Source: Aliishimia sp963721175
Lineage (GTDB): Bacteria; Pseudomonadota; Alphaproteobacteria; Rhodobacterales; Rhodobacteraceae
Assembly: GCA_963721175.1 (NCBI GenBank)
Contig: CAVRIG010000008.1
Span: 303,243-367,242 of the forward strand
Reading direction: 5' to 3'
Length of the DNA stretch: 64,000 bases
The position numbers were made by a program, and so were the translations under genes. Shown piece by piece: positions 1 to 7,992 of the stretch. The notes beneath the pieces were generated by a model. It was not told where the DNA came from. It did not search any database and saw only the letters and a program-made list of their open reading frames with translations. Every line of letters starts with the position of its first letter. The stretch's first letter is position 1.

Positions 1-678
1 GCGAAGGTCAAGCGTGTGTCCAAGGCCATGCGCGGCCATTTTTCCGCCGTGAAGGTGGAGCCCAAGCGCAAAATGGCCGAGTTCCGCGTCGATCCGGACA
101 ATCTGATCGCGGTGGGTGAAGAGATCACCGCCGATCATTATTTTGCCGGTCAGTATGTGGATGTCGCGGGCACGTCGATCGGTAAGGGCTTTGCCGGCGC
201 GATGAAGCGGCACAATTTCGGCGGACTGCGCGCGTCGCATGGCGTGTCGATTTCGCACCGGTCGCACGGCTCGACCGGTCAGTGTCAGGACCCCGGCAAG
301 GTGTTCAAGGGCAAGAAGATGGCCGGACACATGGGCGCCGCACGCGTCACGACCCAGAACCTGGAAGTCGTGCAGACGGACAGCGCGCGTGGTTTGATCA
401 TGGTCAAGGGCGCGGTGCCCGGATCGAAAGGCGGCTGGGTGACGGTGAAGGATGCGGTCAAGAAGCCGTTCCCGGAGAACGCAATCCTGCCGGCGGCTTT
501 GAAGTCTGCGGCCGAGGAAGCCGCGAAGGCGGCCGAGGAAGCGGCGGCTCAGGCCGCGGCGGAAGCGGAAGCCGAAGCCAAGCGACTTGCCGACGAACAG
601 GCTGCGGCCGAGGCCGAGGCGCTCAAGGAAGCCGAGGCCGATATCGAGGCCGAGAAGAAAGAAGGTGACGAATCATGA
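1..678 (+). CDS. rplC: 50S ribosomal protein L3 (uL3), 5' end missing
   Basis: Early-assembling 23S rRNA-binding protein of the large subunit. The frame is open from base 1 and has no start here; by comparison with the family about 60 N-terminal residues lie outside the window. The visible part contains the conserved segment around KRHNFGG and GSTGQ and the KKMAGHMG loop near the peptidyl-transferase centre. After about residue 165 of the visible part there is a tail of some 55 residues made almost only of Ala, Glu and Lys, predicted helical, of the kind seen in Rhodobacterales L3. The stop overlaps the rplD start (ATGA), so translation is coupled within the S10 operon. Confidence 0.97.
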   Translation, partial: AKVKRVSKAMRGHFSAVKVEPKRKMAEFRVDPDNLIAVGEEITADHYFAGQYVDVAGTSIGKGFAGAMKRHNFGGLRASHGVSISHRSHGSTGQCQDPGKVFKGKKMAGHMGAARVTTQNLEVVQTDSARGLIMVKGAVPGSKGGWVTVKDAVKKPFPENAILPAALKSAAEEAAKAAEEAAAQAAAEAEAEAKRLADEQAAAEAEALKEAEADIEAEKKEGDES

Positions 679-1292
679 AACAGGACGTCATCAAGCTGGA
701 CGGCGGAACCGCCGGATCGGTGGATTTGGATGAGGCGCTGTTCGGGCTCGACCCGCGCGCGGATATCCTCCACCGTGTCGTTCGCTGGCAGCGCAACAAG
801 GCGCAGGCCGGAACGCACAAGGTCAAGACCCGGTCGGAAACCTCTTATTCCACCAAGAAGATCTACCGGCAGAAGGGCACCGGCGGCGCTCGTCACGGGG
901 ACCGGAATGCGCCGATCTTCCGCAAGGGCGGGATCTACAAGGGTCCGACCCCGCGGAGCCACGCGCATGATCTGCCGAAGAAGTTCCGCAAGCTGGGCCT
1001 GAAGCACGCGTTGAGTGCCAAGGTCCGCGAAGGCGCACTGGTGATCATCGAGTTGGCCGAGTCCGAGGGCAAGACGGCCGCGTTGGCCAAGCAGGTAAAA
1101 AACCTGGGCTGGAAACGCGCGTTGGTGATCGACGGCGCGGAAGTGAACGAAGCCTTCGCCCGCGCGGCCCGCAACATCGAGGGTCTGGATATCCTGCCGT
1201 CGATGGGCGCAAACGTATACGACATCCTCAAGCGTGACACTTTGGTGCTCACGAAGGCGGGTGTCGAAGCATTGGAGGCGCGACTGAAATGA
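675..1292 (+). CDS. rplD: 50S ribosomal protein L4 (uL4)
   Basis: Large-subunit protein that lines the peptide exit tunnel through its long loop. The 205 residues match the usual length. The conserved loop (KIYRQKGTGGARHGDRNAPIF, in two overlapping pieces around residues 56-76) and the downstream KGP..RS.A segment are present. The start overlaps the rplC stop and the stop overlaps the rplW start, both as ATGA. In E. coli L4 regulates the S10 operon; the leader needed to judge that lies upstream of this window. Confidence 0.98.
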   Translation: MKQDVIKLDGGTAGSVDLDEALFGLDPRADILHRVVRWQRNKAQAGTHKVKTRSETSYSTKKIYRQKGTGGARHGDRNAPIFRKGGIYKGPTPRSHAHDLPKKFRKLGLKHALSAKVREGALVIIELAESEGKTAALAKQVKNLGWKRALVIDGAEVNEAFARAARNIEGLDILPSMGANVYDILKRDTLVLTKAGVEALEARLK

Positions 1293-1585
1293 GCGCGAAG
1301 GCAGAACATTACGACGTGATCCGTCGCCCGATCATCACGGAAAAGGCCACCATGGCGTCCGACGCGGGCGCCGTGGTCTTCGAAGTATCGATGGATGCCG
1401 CCAAGCCGCAGATCAAGGAGGCGGTCGAGGCGCTCTTCGGCGTCAAGGTGAAGTCGGTGAACACGTCGATCACCAAAGGCAAGGTTAAGCGGTTTCGCGG
1501 CCAGATCGGCAAACGGAACAACTTCAAGAAAGCCTACGTGACGCTCGAGGAAGGCAACACCATTGACGTGACCACGGGGCTGTAA
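1289..1585 (+). CDS. rplW: 50S ribosomal protein L23 (uL23)
   Basis: Large-subunit protein at the tunnel exit, the docking site for trigger factor and SRP. The 98 residues include the typical N-terminal RPIITEKAT motif and the central basic loop GKVKRFRGQIGKR. The ATG overlaps the rplD stop. A 150-base spacer with hairpin potential follows before rplB, unusual inside this otherwise tightly packed block. Confidence 0.97.
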   Translation: MSAKAEHYDVIRRPIITEKATMASDAGAVVFEVSMDAAKPQIKEAVEALFGVKVKSVNTSITKGKVKRFRGQIGKRNNFKKAYVTLEEGNTIDVTTGL

Positions 1586-1735
1586 TAGCACGCCCCATCG
1601 CCGCGGATCCGGAAAGGATCCGGGGCGGGCACAGTGTCGGGAGACCGACGGAGTACCGGGCACCTGCGGGGGCCTTCAACCAGATAGGCGGAGCTCAAGA
1701 AGCGTCCGTCGCAAAGCAAACGGAAGACAGTTAAC
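1586..1735 (+). other. Structured spacer between rplW and rplB
   Basis: No gene seen. The RNA can form a hairpin from GGATCC at about 1606-1611, repeated at 1616-1621 around a 4-base loop, and a second hairpin GTCGG-GAGA-CCGAC at about 1636-1649. No oligo-T run follows either, so these are not classical terminators. They may be processing or mRNA-stability elements; function unknown. Confidence 0.4.
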
Positions 1736-2578
1736 ATGGCACTCAAGTCGTACAAGCCGACGACGCCGGGCCAGCGTGGGCTGGTTCTGATCGACCGTTC
1801 GGAGCTGTGGAAAGGTCGCCCCGTCAAGGCGCTGACCGAAGGCCTCACCAAACATGGTGGACGCAACAACACCGGACGGATCACGATGCGCCGCAAGGGC
1901 GGCGGGACCAAGCGTCTCTATCGGATCGTCGATTTCAAACGGACCAAGTTCGATGTCTCGGCCACGGTCGAGCGCATCGAGTATGACCCGAACCGGACGG
2001 CGTTCATCGCGCTGATCCGCTACGATGACGGCGAGCAGGCGTATATTCTTGCACCGCAGCGTCTCGCGGTTGGCGACAAGGTGGTCGCTTCGGAGAAGGC
2101 CGATATCAAGCCGGGCAATGCGATGCGGTTCGCAGGCATGCCGATCGGGACGATCATTCACAATATTGAACTGAAGCCGGGCAAGGGCGGCCAGATCGCG
2201 CGTGCCGCCGGTACCTACGCCCAGTTCGTGGGTCGGGATGGCGGCTACGCGCAGATCCGGCTCAGCTCCGGCGAATTGCGCATGGTGCGCCAGGAATGCA
2301 TGGCGACCGTGGGCGCGGTCTCCAACCCCGACAATTCGAACCAGAACTTCGGCAAGGCCGGCCGTATGCGGCACAAGGGCATTCGCCCGTCTGTCCGCGG
2401 CGTCGTCATGAACCCGATCGACCACCCGCACGGTGGTGGCGAGGGTCGGACCTCCGGCGGCCGTCACCCGGTGACACCGTGGGGCAAGCCGACCAAGGGC
2501 AAACGCACCCGCGACAAGAACAAGGATAGCCAGAAGCTTATCATCCGCTCTCGGCACGCCAGGAAGAAAGGGCGCTAA
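1736..2578 (+). CDS. rplB: 50S ribosomal protein L2 (uL2)
   Basis: Core large-subunit protein required for subunit association and peptidyl-transferase activity. The 280 residues carry the OB-fold/SH3 half (DFKR..., RIEYDPNRTAFIAL) and the highly conserved C-terminal HPHGGGEG motif around residue 230, which includes the histidine implicated in peptide bond formation. rpsS starts three bases after the stop. Confidence 0.98.
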   Translation: MALKSYKPTTPGQRGLVLIDRSELWKGRPVKALTEGLTKHGGRNNTGRITMRRKGGGTKRLYRIVDFKRTKFDVSATVERIEYDPNRTAFIALIRYDDGEQAYILAPQRLAVGDKVVASEKADIKPGNAMRFAGMPIGTIIHNIELKPGKGGQIARAAGTYAQFVGRDGGYAQIRLSSGELRMVRQECMATVGAVSNPDNSNQNFGKAGRMRHKGIRPSVRGVVMNPIDHPHGGGEGRTSGGRHPVTPWGKPTKGKRTRDKNKDSQKLIIRSRHARKKGR

Positions 2579-2581
2579 GAC

Positions 2582-2860
2582 ATGACACGTTCCGTCTGGA
2601 AAGGGCCTTTCGTGGACGCTTTCGTCCTCAAGAAGGCCGAGGCCGCCCGCGAAAGCGGCCGCAACGACGTGATCAAGATCTGGTCGCGCCGCTCCACCAT
2701 TCTGCCCCAGTTCGTGGGCCTCACCTTCGGTGTCTACAATGGCCAGAAGCATATCCCGGTGAACATCTCCGAGGACATGATCGGCCAGAAGTTTGGCGAA
2801 TACTCCCCAACGCGGACGTATTACGGCCATGCCGCCGACAAGAAAGCGAAGCGGAGGTAA
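2582..2860 (+). CDS. rpsS: 30S ribosomal protein S19 (uS19)
   Basis: Small-subunit head protein that pairs with S13 and contacts the A-site finger. The 92 residues show the family landmarks: RSVWKGPF at the N-terminus, the SRRSTILP segment near residue 36 and GHKxGEFxPTR-like GQKFGEYSPTRT near residue 68. Three bases separate it from both neighbours' reading frames. Confidence 0.98.
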   Translation: MTRSVWKGPFVDAFVLKKAEAARESGRNDVIKIWSRRSTILPQFVGLTFGVYNGQKHIPVNISEDMIGQKFGEYSPTRTYYGHAADKKAKRR

Positions 2861-2863
2861 GTC

Positions 2864-3241
2864 ATGGGCAAGGCAAAGAACCCCCGCCGCGTGGCCGACA
2901 ATGAAGCGATGGCCAAGTTGCGCATGTTGCGCACGAGCCCGCAGAAGCTCAATCTCGTGGCAGCGATGATCCGTGGCCAGAAAGTGGAAAAGGCGATGAC
3001 CGATCTCACCTTCTCCAAGAAGCGGATTGCGCAAGACGTGAGGAAGTGCCTTCAGTCCGCCATCGCCAATGCGGAGAACAACCACAATCTGGACGTGGAT
3101 GAACTGGTCGTGGCCGAGGCCTGGGTCGGCAAGAACCTGACCCTGAAACGCGGACGGCCCCGGGCGCGTGGTCGTTTCGGTCGTATCATCAAACCCTTCA
3201 GCGAGCTGACCATCAAGGTCCGCCAGATCGAAGAGGCCTGA
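2864..3241 (+). CDS. rplV: 50S ribosomal protein L22 (uL22)
   Basis: Large-subunit protein whose beta-hairpin narrows the exit tunnel, where macrolide-resistance changes occur. The 125 residues contain the N-terminal helix RMLRTSPQKLNLVA and the C-terminal hairpin with KRGRPRARGRFGRI. It sits three bases after rpsS and four bases before rpsC. Confidence 0.98.
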   Translation: MGKAKNPRRVADNEAMAKLRMLRTSPQKLNLVAAMIRGQKVEKAMTDLTFSKKRIAQDVRKCLQSAIANAENNHNLDVDELVVAEAWVGKNLTLKRGRPRARGRFGRIIKPFSELTIKVRQIEEA

Positions 3242-3245
3242 AACC

Positions 3246-3953
3246 ATGGGTAACAAAGTCAATCCCGTCGGCATGCGCCTGCAGGTCAACCGCACCTGGG
3301 ACAGCCGCTGGTACGCCGACACCAAGGATTACGGGAATCTCCTTCTGGAGGACCTGAAGATCCGCGAGTTCATCAAGGAAGAATGCAAGCAGGCCGGCGT
3401 GGCCCGCGTCATCATCGAGCGGCCGCACAAGAAGTGCCGCGTGACGATCCACACAGCCCGCCCCGGGGTCATCATCGGCAAGAAAGGTGCGGACATCGAA
3501 GTCCTGCGCAAGAAGCTGGCCAAGATGACCGCCAGCGATTTGCACCTCAATATCGTCGAAGTGCGAAAGCCGGAACTGGATGCACAACTGGTGGGCGAGA
3601 GCATCGCGCAGCAACTCGAGCGTCGCGTGTCCTTCCGCCGTGCGATGAAGCGTGCCGTGCAGAACGCCATGCGCATGGGGGCTCTGGGTATCCGGGTCAA
3701 CGTCGCAGGTCGTCTGGGCGGCGCGGAGATCGCGCGGACAGAGTGGTATCGCGAAGGCCGGGTGCCGCTGCACACGCTTCGTGCGGATATCGACTACGCA
3801 CATTCCGAAGCCGTGACGCCTTACGGGATCATCGGGATCAAGGTCTGGATCTTCAAGGGCGAGATCATGGAGCATGATCCGTCTGCCCGTGACCGTCGCG
3901 CGCAGGAATTGCAGGATGGCCCGGCCCCGCGTGGCGCCGGCGGCCGCCGGTAA
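3246..3953 (+). CDS. rpsC: 30S ribosomal protein S3 (uS3)
   Basis: Small-subunit head protein at the mRNA entry tunnel. The 235 residues show the N-terminal GNKVNPVGMRL, a KH domain with the GKKG-type loop (IIGKKGADIE near residue 78) and the C-terminal S3 domain with GRLGGAEIARTEW near residue 155. The C-terminus is Gly/Arg-rich. Confidence 0.98.
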   Translation: MGNKVNPVGMRLQVNRTWDSRWYADTKDYGNLLLEDLKIREFIKEECKQAGVARVIIERPHKKCRVTIHTARPGVIIGKKGADIEVLRKKLAKMTASDLHLNIVEVRKPELDAQLVGESIAQQLERRVSFRRAMKRAVQNAMRMGALGIRVNVAGRLGGAEIARTEWYREGRVPLHTLRADIDYAHSEAVTPYGIIGIKVWIFKGEIMEHDPSARDRRAQELQDGPAPRGAGGRR

Positions 3954-3965
3954 GGAGGACAGGAC

Positions 3966-4379
3966 ATGCTGCAACCGAAGCGCACGAAATTCCGCAAGCA
4001 GTTCAAGGGGTCCATCAAGGGCAACGCCAAGGGCGGGTCCGAGTTGAACTTTGGCACCTATGGCCTGAAGGCGCTCGAGCCCGAGCGGGTGACGGCACGC
4101 CAGATCGAGGCCGCGCGGCGGGCAATGACGCGCCACATGAAACGCCAGGGCCGCGTCTGGATCCGGATCTTCCCGGACACGCCGGTCACCGCGAAGCCGA
4201 TCGAAGTCCGTATGGGCAAGGGCAAGGGATCCGTCGACCGGTGGGCCGCCAAGGTGAAACCGGGCCGCGTCATGTTCGAACTCGACGGTGTCAACGACGA
4301 TACCGCACGGGAAGCTTTGCGTCTTGCGGCGATGAAGCTGCCGATCAAGACCCGGGTCGTGGTCCGCGAGGATTGGTGA
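3966..4379 (+). CDS. rplP: 50S ribosomal protein L16 (uL16)
   Basis: Large-subunit protein that positions A-site tRNA. The 137 residues include LQPKRTKFRKQ at the N-terminus and the conserved VRMGKGKG loop near residue 80, whose arginine is the residue hydroxylated by YcfD in E. coli. A GGAGG lies 6 bases before the ATG. It is the last gene before a terminator, so the S10 transcript appears to end here instead of continuing into rpmC. The next gene, on the other strand, is a putative 2OG-Fe(II) oxygenase. Confidence 0.98.
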   Translation: MLQPKRTKFRKQFKGSIKGNAKGGSELNFGTYGLKALEPERVTARQIEAARRAMTRHMKRQGRVWIRIFPDTPVTAKPIEVRMGKGKGSVDRWAAKVKPGRVMFELDGVNDDTAREALRLAAMKLPIKTRVVVREDW

Positions 4380-4447
4380 ACGACACGAACGTATTCGCGG
4401 ACCGTGCGAAGAGCCAATCCCAACTCACGTTTTGATAATCTCCAAAA

Positions 4448-4484
4448 TTGAGCCCCGTCAGAAAACTGGCGGGGCTCAATCTTT
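4448..4484 (+). terminator. Rho-independent terminator after rplP
   Basis: A 14-base stem (TTGAGCCCCGTCAG paired with CTGGCGGGGCTCAA, one G-T pair) around an AAAA loop, followed by TCTTT. It lies between convergent rplP and the leftward oxygenase gene. The T-run is on the rplP side; the reverse strand has ATTTTGGAG after the stem, so it may also work for the opposite gene. Confidence 0.85.
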
Positions 4485-4498
4485 GAAAACCATCCGTG

Positions 4499-5119
4499 TC
4501 ACTCCCATTTGTAGTTGAAGCTTACGGAAATCCGGTCTTCCTCCGACAGGTTCATCGGCACTTCATGGCGAAGCCAGCTTTCCCAAAGAAGCACGTCGCC
4601 GGATGAGGGTGCGACGTAGATGAACGGACGCAATTCCTCGCGCGCATCTTTGGCGCGCGTCGGGGCTCCCATCATCATCACGTGGCGAGGATCTTCGAAT
4701 CGGATGGCAGAGGTGCCGGACGGCATGGCGACATAAGTGGTGCCGGAGATCACCGAATGGGGATGAATGTGGCCCGAATGCATGCCCCCTTCGGCCAGGA
4801 TGTTGATCCAGATGTCTTCCAGCACGAGATCGCGACCGTCCAGGTCGAACTCCAGATCTTTCGCGAAGGCAGCGACATGGGCATCGAGGACCCGAACCAG
4901 GTCGGCAAAAACCGGAAAGCGCCACGGAAGATCGGCGAGAGAGGCGTATGACGTGTATCCGGGGTAACCGTTCTCCGTGCACCAGGTTTGACCGGCTTCG
5001 TCATCCTCGGCAATGGCGTAACACGCCAACTCGAGGTCATCCGGGGATGGCGCCGGTCCCACATCGGCAAGCCCAGCCTGGTAGAGCCGCGTCGCGAAAA
5101 GAGATCGGATCCGGGACAT
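4499..5119 (-). CDS. Putative 2OG-Fe(II) oxygenase (PF13759/TIGR02466 type)
   Basis: Probable 2-oxoglutarate and iron-dependent hydroxylase of about 206 residues, substrate unknown. Seen: the double-stranded beta-helix signature HSGHIHPHSVISGTTYV near residues 117-133 (HxHP...SG..Y), FEDPR near 145, then SWLRHEV with the distal iron-binding histidine near 186 and the RISVSFNY segment that in this family contacts 2-oxoglutarate. It sits inside the interrupted ribosomal superoperon, tail-to-tail with rplP, and 43 bases downstream of a small NTF2-like gene on the same strand. A role in ribosome modification is a guess from position only. Confidence 0.75.
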   Translation of the reverse strand: MSRIRSLFATRLYQAGLADVGPAPSPDDLELACYAIAEDDEAGQTWCTENGYPGYTSYASLADLPWRFPVFADLVRVLDAHVAAFAKDLEFDLDGRDLVLEDIWINILAEGGMHSGHIHPHSVISGTTYVAMPSGTSAIRFEDPRHVMMMGAPTRAKDAREELRPFIYVAPSSGDVLLWESWLRHEVPMNLSEEDRISVSFNYKWE

Positions 5120-5162
5120 GGCCCCGTTTTATCGCGGTGCCGACCGCGAGGCGAGTGGGAAT

Positions 5163-5606
5163 TCACGTGCCGGTGACGGCGCGCAGGAACGCGGGCTGAT
5201 CGATCAGGGCATAGGAGGATTTCACGATGCGCCAGCGGCCATCGATGAAGTGCGAAATCCCGAACGTCGGATAGGGTTCCATGAGCAACTCGTTACCACG
5301 CAGGACCCGCGTCTCGTGCGTGCTGTTCATCACCTTCTCCGCCAGGAATTCGGCTTCGATGCAGCGCCGTTCCAGTCGAGTGACGCCAAGTTGCAGATAG
5401 TACCGATGAACCCGGTTGAAAGTTTCGCGAAGCTCCGCTCGAGTCTTGATGAGATGTGCCGATTCAAATGTTTCGAACTCATAGGGTAACGCGAAACACT
5501 GCTCGAATTCTTCAAATTGATTTGCAACAAGCGCGTGCGCGGTCGTTTCGATATGCGCCTCGCATATCGCGCGCGCGGACGCTCGGATGTCAGTCAATAA
5601 ATTCAT
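5163..5606 (-). CDS. Hypothetical protein, probably NTF2/SnoaL-like
   Basis: A 147-residue soluble protein with no signal peptide or membrane segment. The pattern of an N-terminal helical part, a central RxELRETFNRVHRYY helix and a C-terminal FIDGRWRIVKSSY strand pair ending in a short helix resembles the NTF2/SnoaL cone fold, in which such small proteins often end with W(R/K)I-S-Y strands. No catalytic residue can be assigned. It is 43 bases upstream of the oxygenase gene and probably co-transcribed with it. Confidence 0.6.
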   Translation of the reverse strand: MNLLTDIRASARAICEAHIETTAHALVANQFEEFEQCFALPYEFETFESAHLIKTRAELRETFNRVHRYYLQLGVTRLERRCIEAEFLAEKVMNSTHETRVLRGNELLMEPYPTFGISHFIDGRWRIVKSSYALIDQPAFLRAVTGT

Positions 5607-5766
5607 TGGAATATCCGTTCAAAAGCCTGCGGACAATGTGTGGCAAAGTGGACCCGCGCAACCAACTGACAGTAGAAAATTTGACTGGTTGATCAGAAAC
5701 TTGCAGGTTCGATGCTGTTGGCGAAAGGTCGCAGGAACGATTTCGCAGGATTTCCGTTGCTGGGCC

Positions 5767-5795
5767 TTGCGGAAAGGACGCGTGCCGACTATACG
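5767..5795 (+). promoter_or_regulatory. Probable sigma-70 type promoter for rpmC onward
   Basis: TTGCGG at 5767-5772 and TATACG at 5790-5795 with a 17-base spacer, about 110 bases before rpmC. It follows the rplP terminator and the two reversed genes, where a new start is needed for the second half of the ribosomal genes. A perfect 7-bp hairpin (ATCCCGG, loop CAATGT, CCGGGAT) at 5801-5820 would lie at the very 5' end of the transcript. Confidence 0.6.
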
Positions 5796-5903
5796 GCACC
5801 ATCCCGGCAATGTCCGGGATTCGCTGTTTGCATGAACCTCCATCGGAACAATGAGTTACCCGACTACGGCGCTCTCCGATGATGTTGAAAGGAAGACGAG
5901 GCG

Positions 5904-6104
5904 ATGGACGCCAAGGAATTGCGTGACAAGACGCCGGATCAGCTTCGCGAGGAGCTGTCCACCCTGAAGAAAGAAAGCTTCAACCTGCGCTTTCAGCAAG
6001 CAACTGGTTCGCTGGAAAATCCGGCCCGGATGCGCCGGGTGCGCCGTGACGCTGCGCGCGTGAAGACCATTCTCAACGAAAAAGCCAAAGCGGCCGCGGA
6101 ATAA
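5904..6104 (+). CDS. rpmC: 50S ribosomal protein L29 (uL29)
   Basis: Small helical-hairpin large-subunit protein near the tunnel exit. The 66 residues show the family core ELRDKTPDQL and FNLRFQQATGSLENPARMR. First ribosomal gene after the promoter at 5.78 kb; rpsQ follows 12 bases later behind a GGAGG. Confidence 0.97.
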   Translation: MDAKELRDKTPDQLREELSTLKKESFNLRFQQATGSLENPARMRRVRRDAARVKTILNEKAKAAAE

Positions 6105-6116
6105 GGAGGCGGACAC

Positions 6117-6347
6117 ATGCCCAAGCGTATCCTGCAAGGCGTCGTGACCTCCGACACGAACGCACAGACGGTAACGGTCTCGGTGGAACGGCGCTTCACG
6201 CACCCGGTTCTGAAGAAGACTGTTCGGAGATCGAAGAAATACCGCGCACATGACGCGAACGATGCCTTCAAGGTGGGTGATATGGTTCGCATCGTCGAAT
6301 GCGCGCCGAAATCGAAGACGAAACGCTGGGAGGTGCTGGAGGCCTGA
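6117..6347 (+). CDS. rpsQ: 30S ribosomal protein S17 (uS17)
   Basis: OB-fold small-subunit protein that binds 16S rRNA near helix 11. The 76 residues contain LQGVVTSDTNAQTVTVSVER and the YRAHDANDAFKVGDMV core followed by IVECAPKSKTKRW. A 77-base spacer with a CTGGGGG/CCCCCAG-type hairpin precedes rplN. Confidence 0.97.
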   Translation: MPKRILQGVVTSDTNAQTVTVSVERRFTHPVLKKTVRRSKKYRAHDANDAFKVGDMVRIVECAPKSKTKRWEVLEA

Positions 6348-6424
6348 GGCCCGAGCACAGTCCGGTTTGAGCGAAACCCTGGGGGAATGAACAAGAACAG
6401 CCCCCAAAGGTCGGGAGAAACCAA

Positions 6425-6793
6425 ATGATCCAGATGCAGACCAATCTGGATGTCGCTGACAACTCCGGCGCACGCCGGGTGCAGTGCATCAAGGTTCTGG
6501 GTGGTTCCAAGCGCAAATATGCGTCGGTGGGCGACATCATCGTGGTGTCGGTCAAGGAAGCCATCCCGCGCGGCCGCGTGAAGAAGGGCGATGTCCGCAA
6601 GGCCGTCGTCGTGCGCACCGCCAAGGAAGTCCGTCGCGAGGACGGAACCGCAATCCGCTTCGACCGCAATGCCGCCGTGATCCTGAACAATTCGGGCGAG
6701 CCGATCGGCACCCGTATCTTCGGACCGGTGGTGCGCGAGCTGCGGTCGAAGAACTTCATGAAGATCATCTCGCTCGCCCCGGAGGTGCTGTAA
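6425..6793 (+). CDS. rplN: 50S ribosomal protein L14 (uL14)
   Basis: Large-subunit interface protein and docking site for silencing factor RsfS. The 122 residues begin MIQMQTNLDVADNSGAR and contain VIVRT-like VVVRTAKEVRREDG and the GTRIFGPVVRELR signature near residue 100. The stop is one base before the rplX start. Confidence 0.98.
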   Translation: MIQMQTNLDVADNSGARRVQCIKVLGGSKRKYASVGDIIVVSVKEAIPRGRVKKGDVRKAVVVRTAKEVRREDGTAIRFDRNAAVILNNSGEPIGTRIFGPVVRELRSKNFMKIISLAPEVL

Positions 6794-6794
6794 G

Positions 6795-7106
6795 ATGGCC
6801 GCAAAACTGAAAAAGGGCGACAAGGTCGTCGTGTTGGCCGGCAAGGACCGGGGCAAGGAAGGAACCATCTCTTCCGTTGATCCGAAGGCCGGAAAAGCTG
6901 TCGTGGACGGCGTGAACATCGCCATCCGCCACACGCGTCAGTCTCAGACCTCGCAAGGCGGCCGCATTCCGAAGGCGTTGCCGATCGACCTCAGCAACCT
7001 TGCGATAATCGACAAGAACGGCAAACCCTCCCGCGTCGGCTTCCGCATGGACGGTGACAAGAAGGTTCGTTTCGCCAAGACCACGGGGGACGTGATCGAT
7101 GCTTGA
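6795..7106 (+). CDS. rplX: 50S ribosomal protein L24 (uL24)
   Basis: Assembly-initiator protein of the large subunit. The 103 residues carry the N-terminal KOW motif (KGDKVVVLAGKDRGKEG) and the ALPIDLSNLAIID segment. It overlaps the start of rplE by 8 bases, so rplE translation is coupled to it. Confidence 0.97.
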   Translation: MAAKLKKGDKVVVLAGKDRGKEGTISSVDPKAGKAVVDGVNIAIRHTRQSQTSQGGRIPKALPIDLSNLAIIDKNGKPSRVGFRMDGDKKVRFAKTTGDVIDA

Positions 7107-7659
7107 TACAGCCAATTATACCCCGCGCCTGAAAGCGGTCTTCCGCGAGAGCATCAAGCCCGCGATGAAGGAAGAGTTCGGTTACAAGAACGACATGCAG
7201 ATCCCGCGGCTCGACAAGATCGTGCTGAACATCGGCTGCGGTTCCGAAGCCGTCCGTGACAGCAAGAAGGCCAAGGCCGCCGTCGACGACCTGACCAAGA
7301 TCGCCGGCCAGCGGGCCGTGTCGACCAAGGCCAAGAAGTCGATCGCGGGCTTCCGCGTACGCGAGGAAATGCCGCTCGGCGCCAAGGTGACCCTGCGCGG
7401 CGACCGGATGTACGAATTCCTCGATCGCCTGATCACGATCGCAATGCCGCGTGTGCGCGACTTCCGCGGCGTGAAGCCGTCCTTCGACGGTCGCGGCAAC
7501 TTCGCCATGGGCCTCAAGGAGCACATCGTCTTCCCCGAGGTCGACTTCGACAAGGTCGACGAAGTCTGGGGCATGGACATCATCATCACCACCACCGCGC
7601 AGACCGACGCGGAAGCCAAGAGCCTGTTGAAGCATTTCAACATGCCCTTCACCGCGTAA
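7099..7659 (+). CDS. rplE: 50S ribosomal protein L5 (uL5)
   Basis: Central protuberance protein that binds 5S rRNA and contacts P-site tRNA. The 186 residues include IPRLDKIVLNIGCG near residue 34, GxKVTLRGDRMYEFLDRLI near 92 and the C-terminal IITTTAQTDAEAKSLLKHF. Its start lies inside the end of rplX. Confidence 0.98.
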   Translation: MLDTANYTPRLKAVFRESIKPAMKEEFGYKNDMQIPRLDKIVLNIGCGSEAVRDSKKAKAAVDDLTKIAGQRAVSTKAKKSIAGFRVREEMPLGAKVTLRGDRMYEFLDRLITIAMPRVRDFRGVKPSFDGRGNFAMGLKEHIVFPEVDFDKVDEVWGMDIIITTTAQTDAEAKSLLKHFNMPFTA

Positions 7660-7673
7660 GGGAGACCAGACAC

Positions 7674-7979
7674 ATGGCCAAGAAATCCATGATTGCCCGT
7701 GAAGTGAAGCGCCAGCAGCTGGTGGAGAAATACGCCGCCAAGCGCGCCGCGCTCAAGCAAGTCATCGCAGATGAAAGCAAGCCGATGGAAGAGCGCTTCC
7801 GCGCGTCCCTGAAGCTCGCGAAACTGCCGCGCAACAGTTCGGCGACCCGTCTGCACAACCGCTGCCAGCTGACAGGCCGGCCGCATGCCTACTACCGCAA
7901 GCTGAAGCTTTCCCGGATCGCGCTGCGGAACCTCGGCAGCCAGGGCCAGATCCCCGGCCTCGTGAAATCCAGCTGGTAA
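7674..7979 (+). CDS. rpsN: 30S ribosomal protein S14 (uS14), zinc-free form
   Basis: Small-subunit head protein. The 101-residue length and absence of CxxC pairs mark the zinc-independent (C-minus) type. Family landmarks are LPRNSSATRLHNRC, GRPHAYYRKL and the terminal GLVKSSW. A GGGAGA precedes the ATG. Confidence 0.97.
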   Translation: MAKKSMIAREVKRQQLVEKYAAKRAALKQVIADESKPMEERFRASLKLAKLPRNSSATRLHNRCQLTGRPHAYYRKLKLSRIALRNLGSQGQIPGLVKSSW

Positions 7980-7992
7980 GGAGGGTACGCAC

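Noticed and set aside
1676..3325. A 549-codon minus-strand frame under rplB-rpsS-rplV
   Set aside because: Opposes four certain ribosomal genes and has no recognisable domain or start signal.
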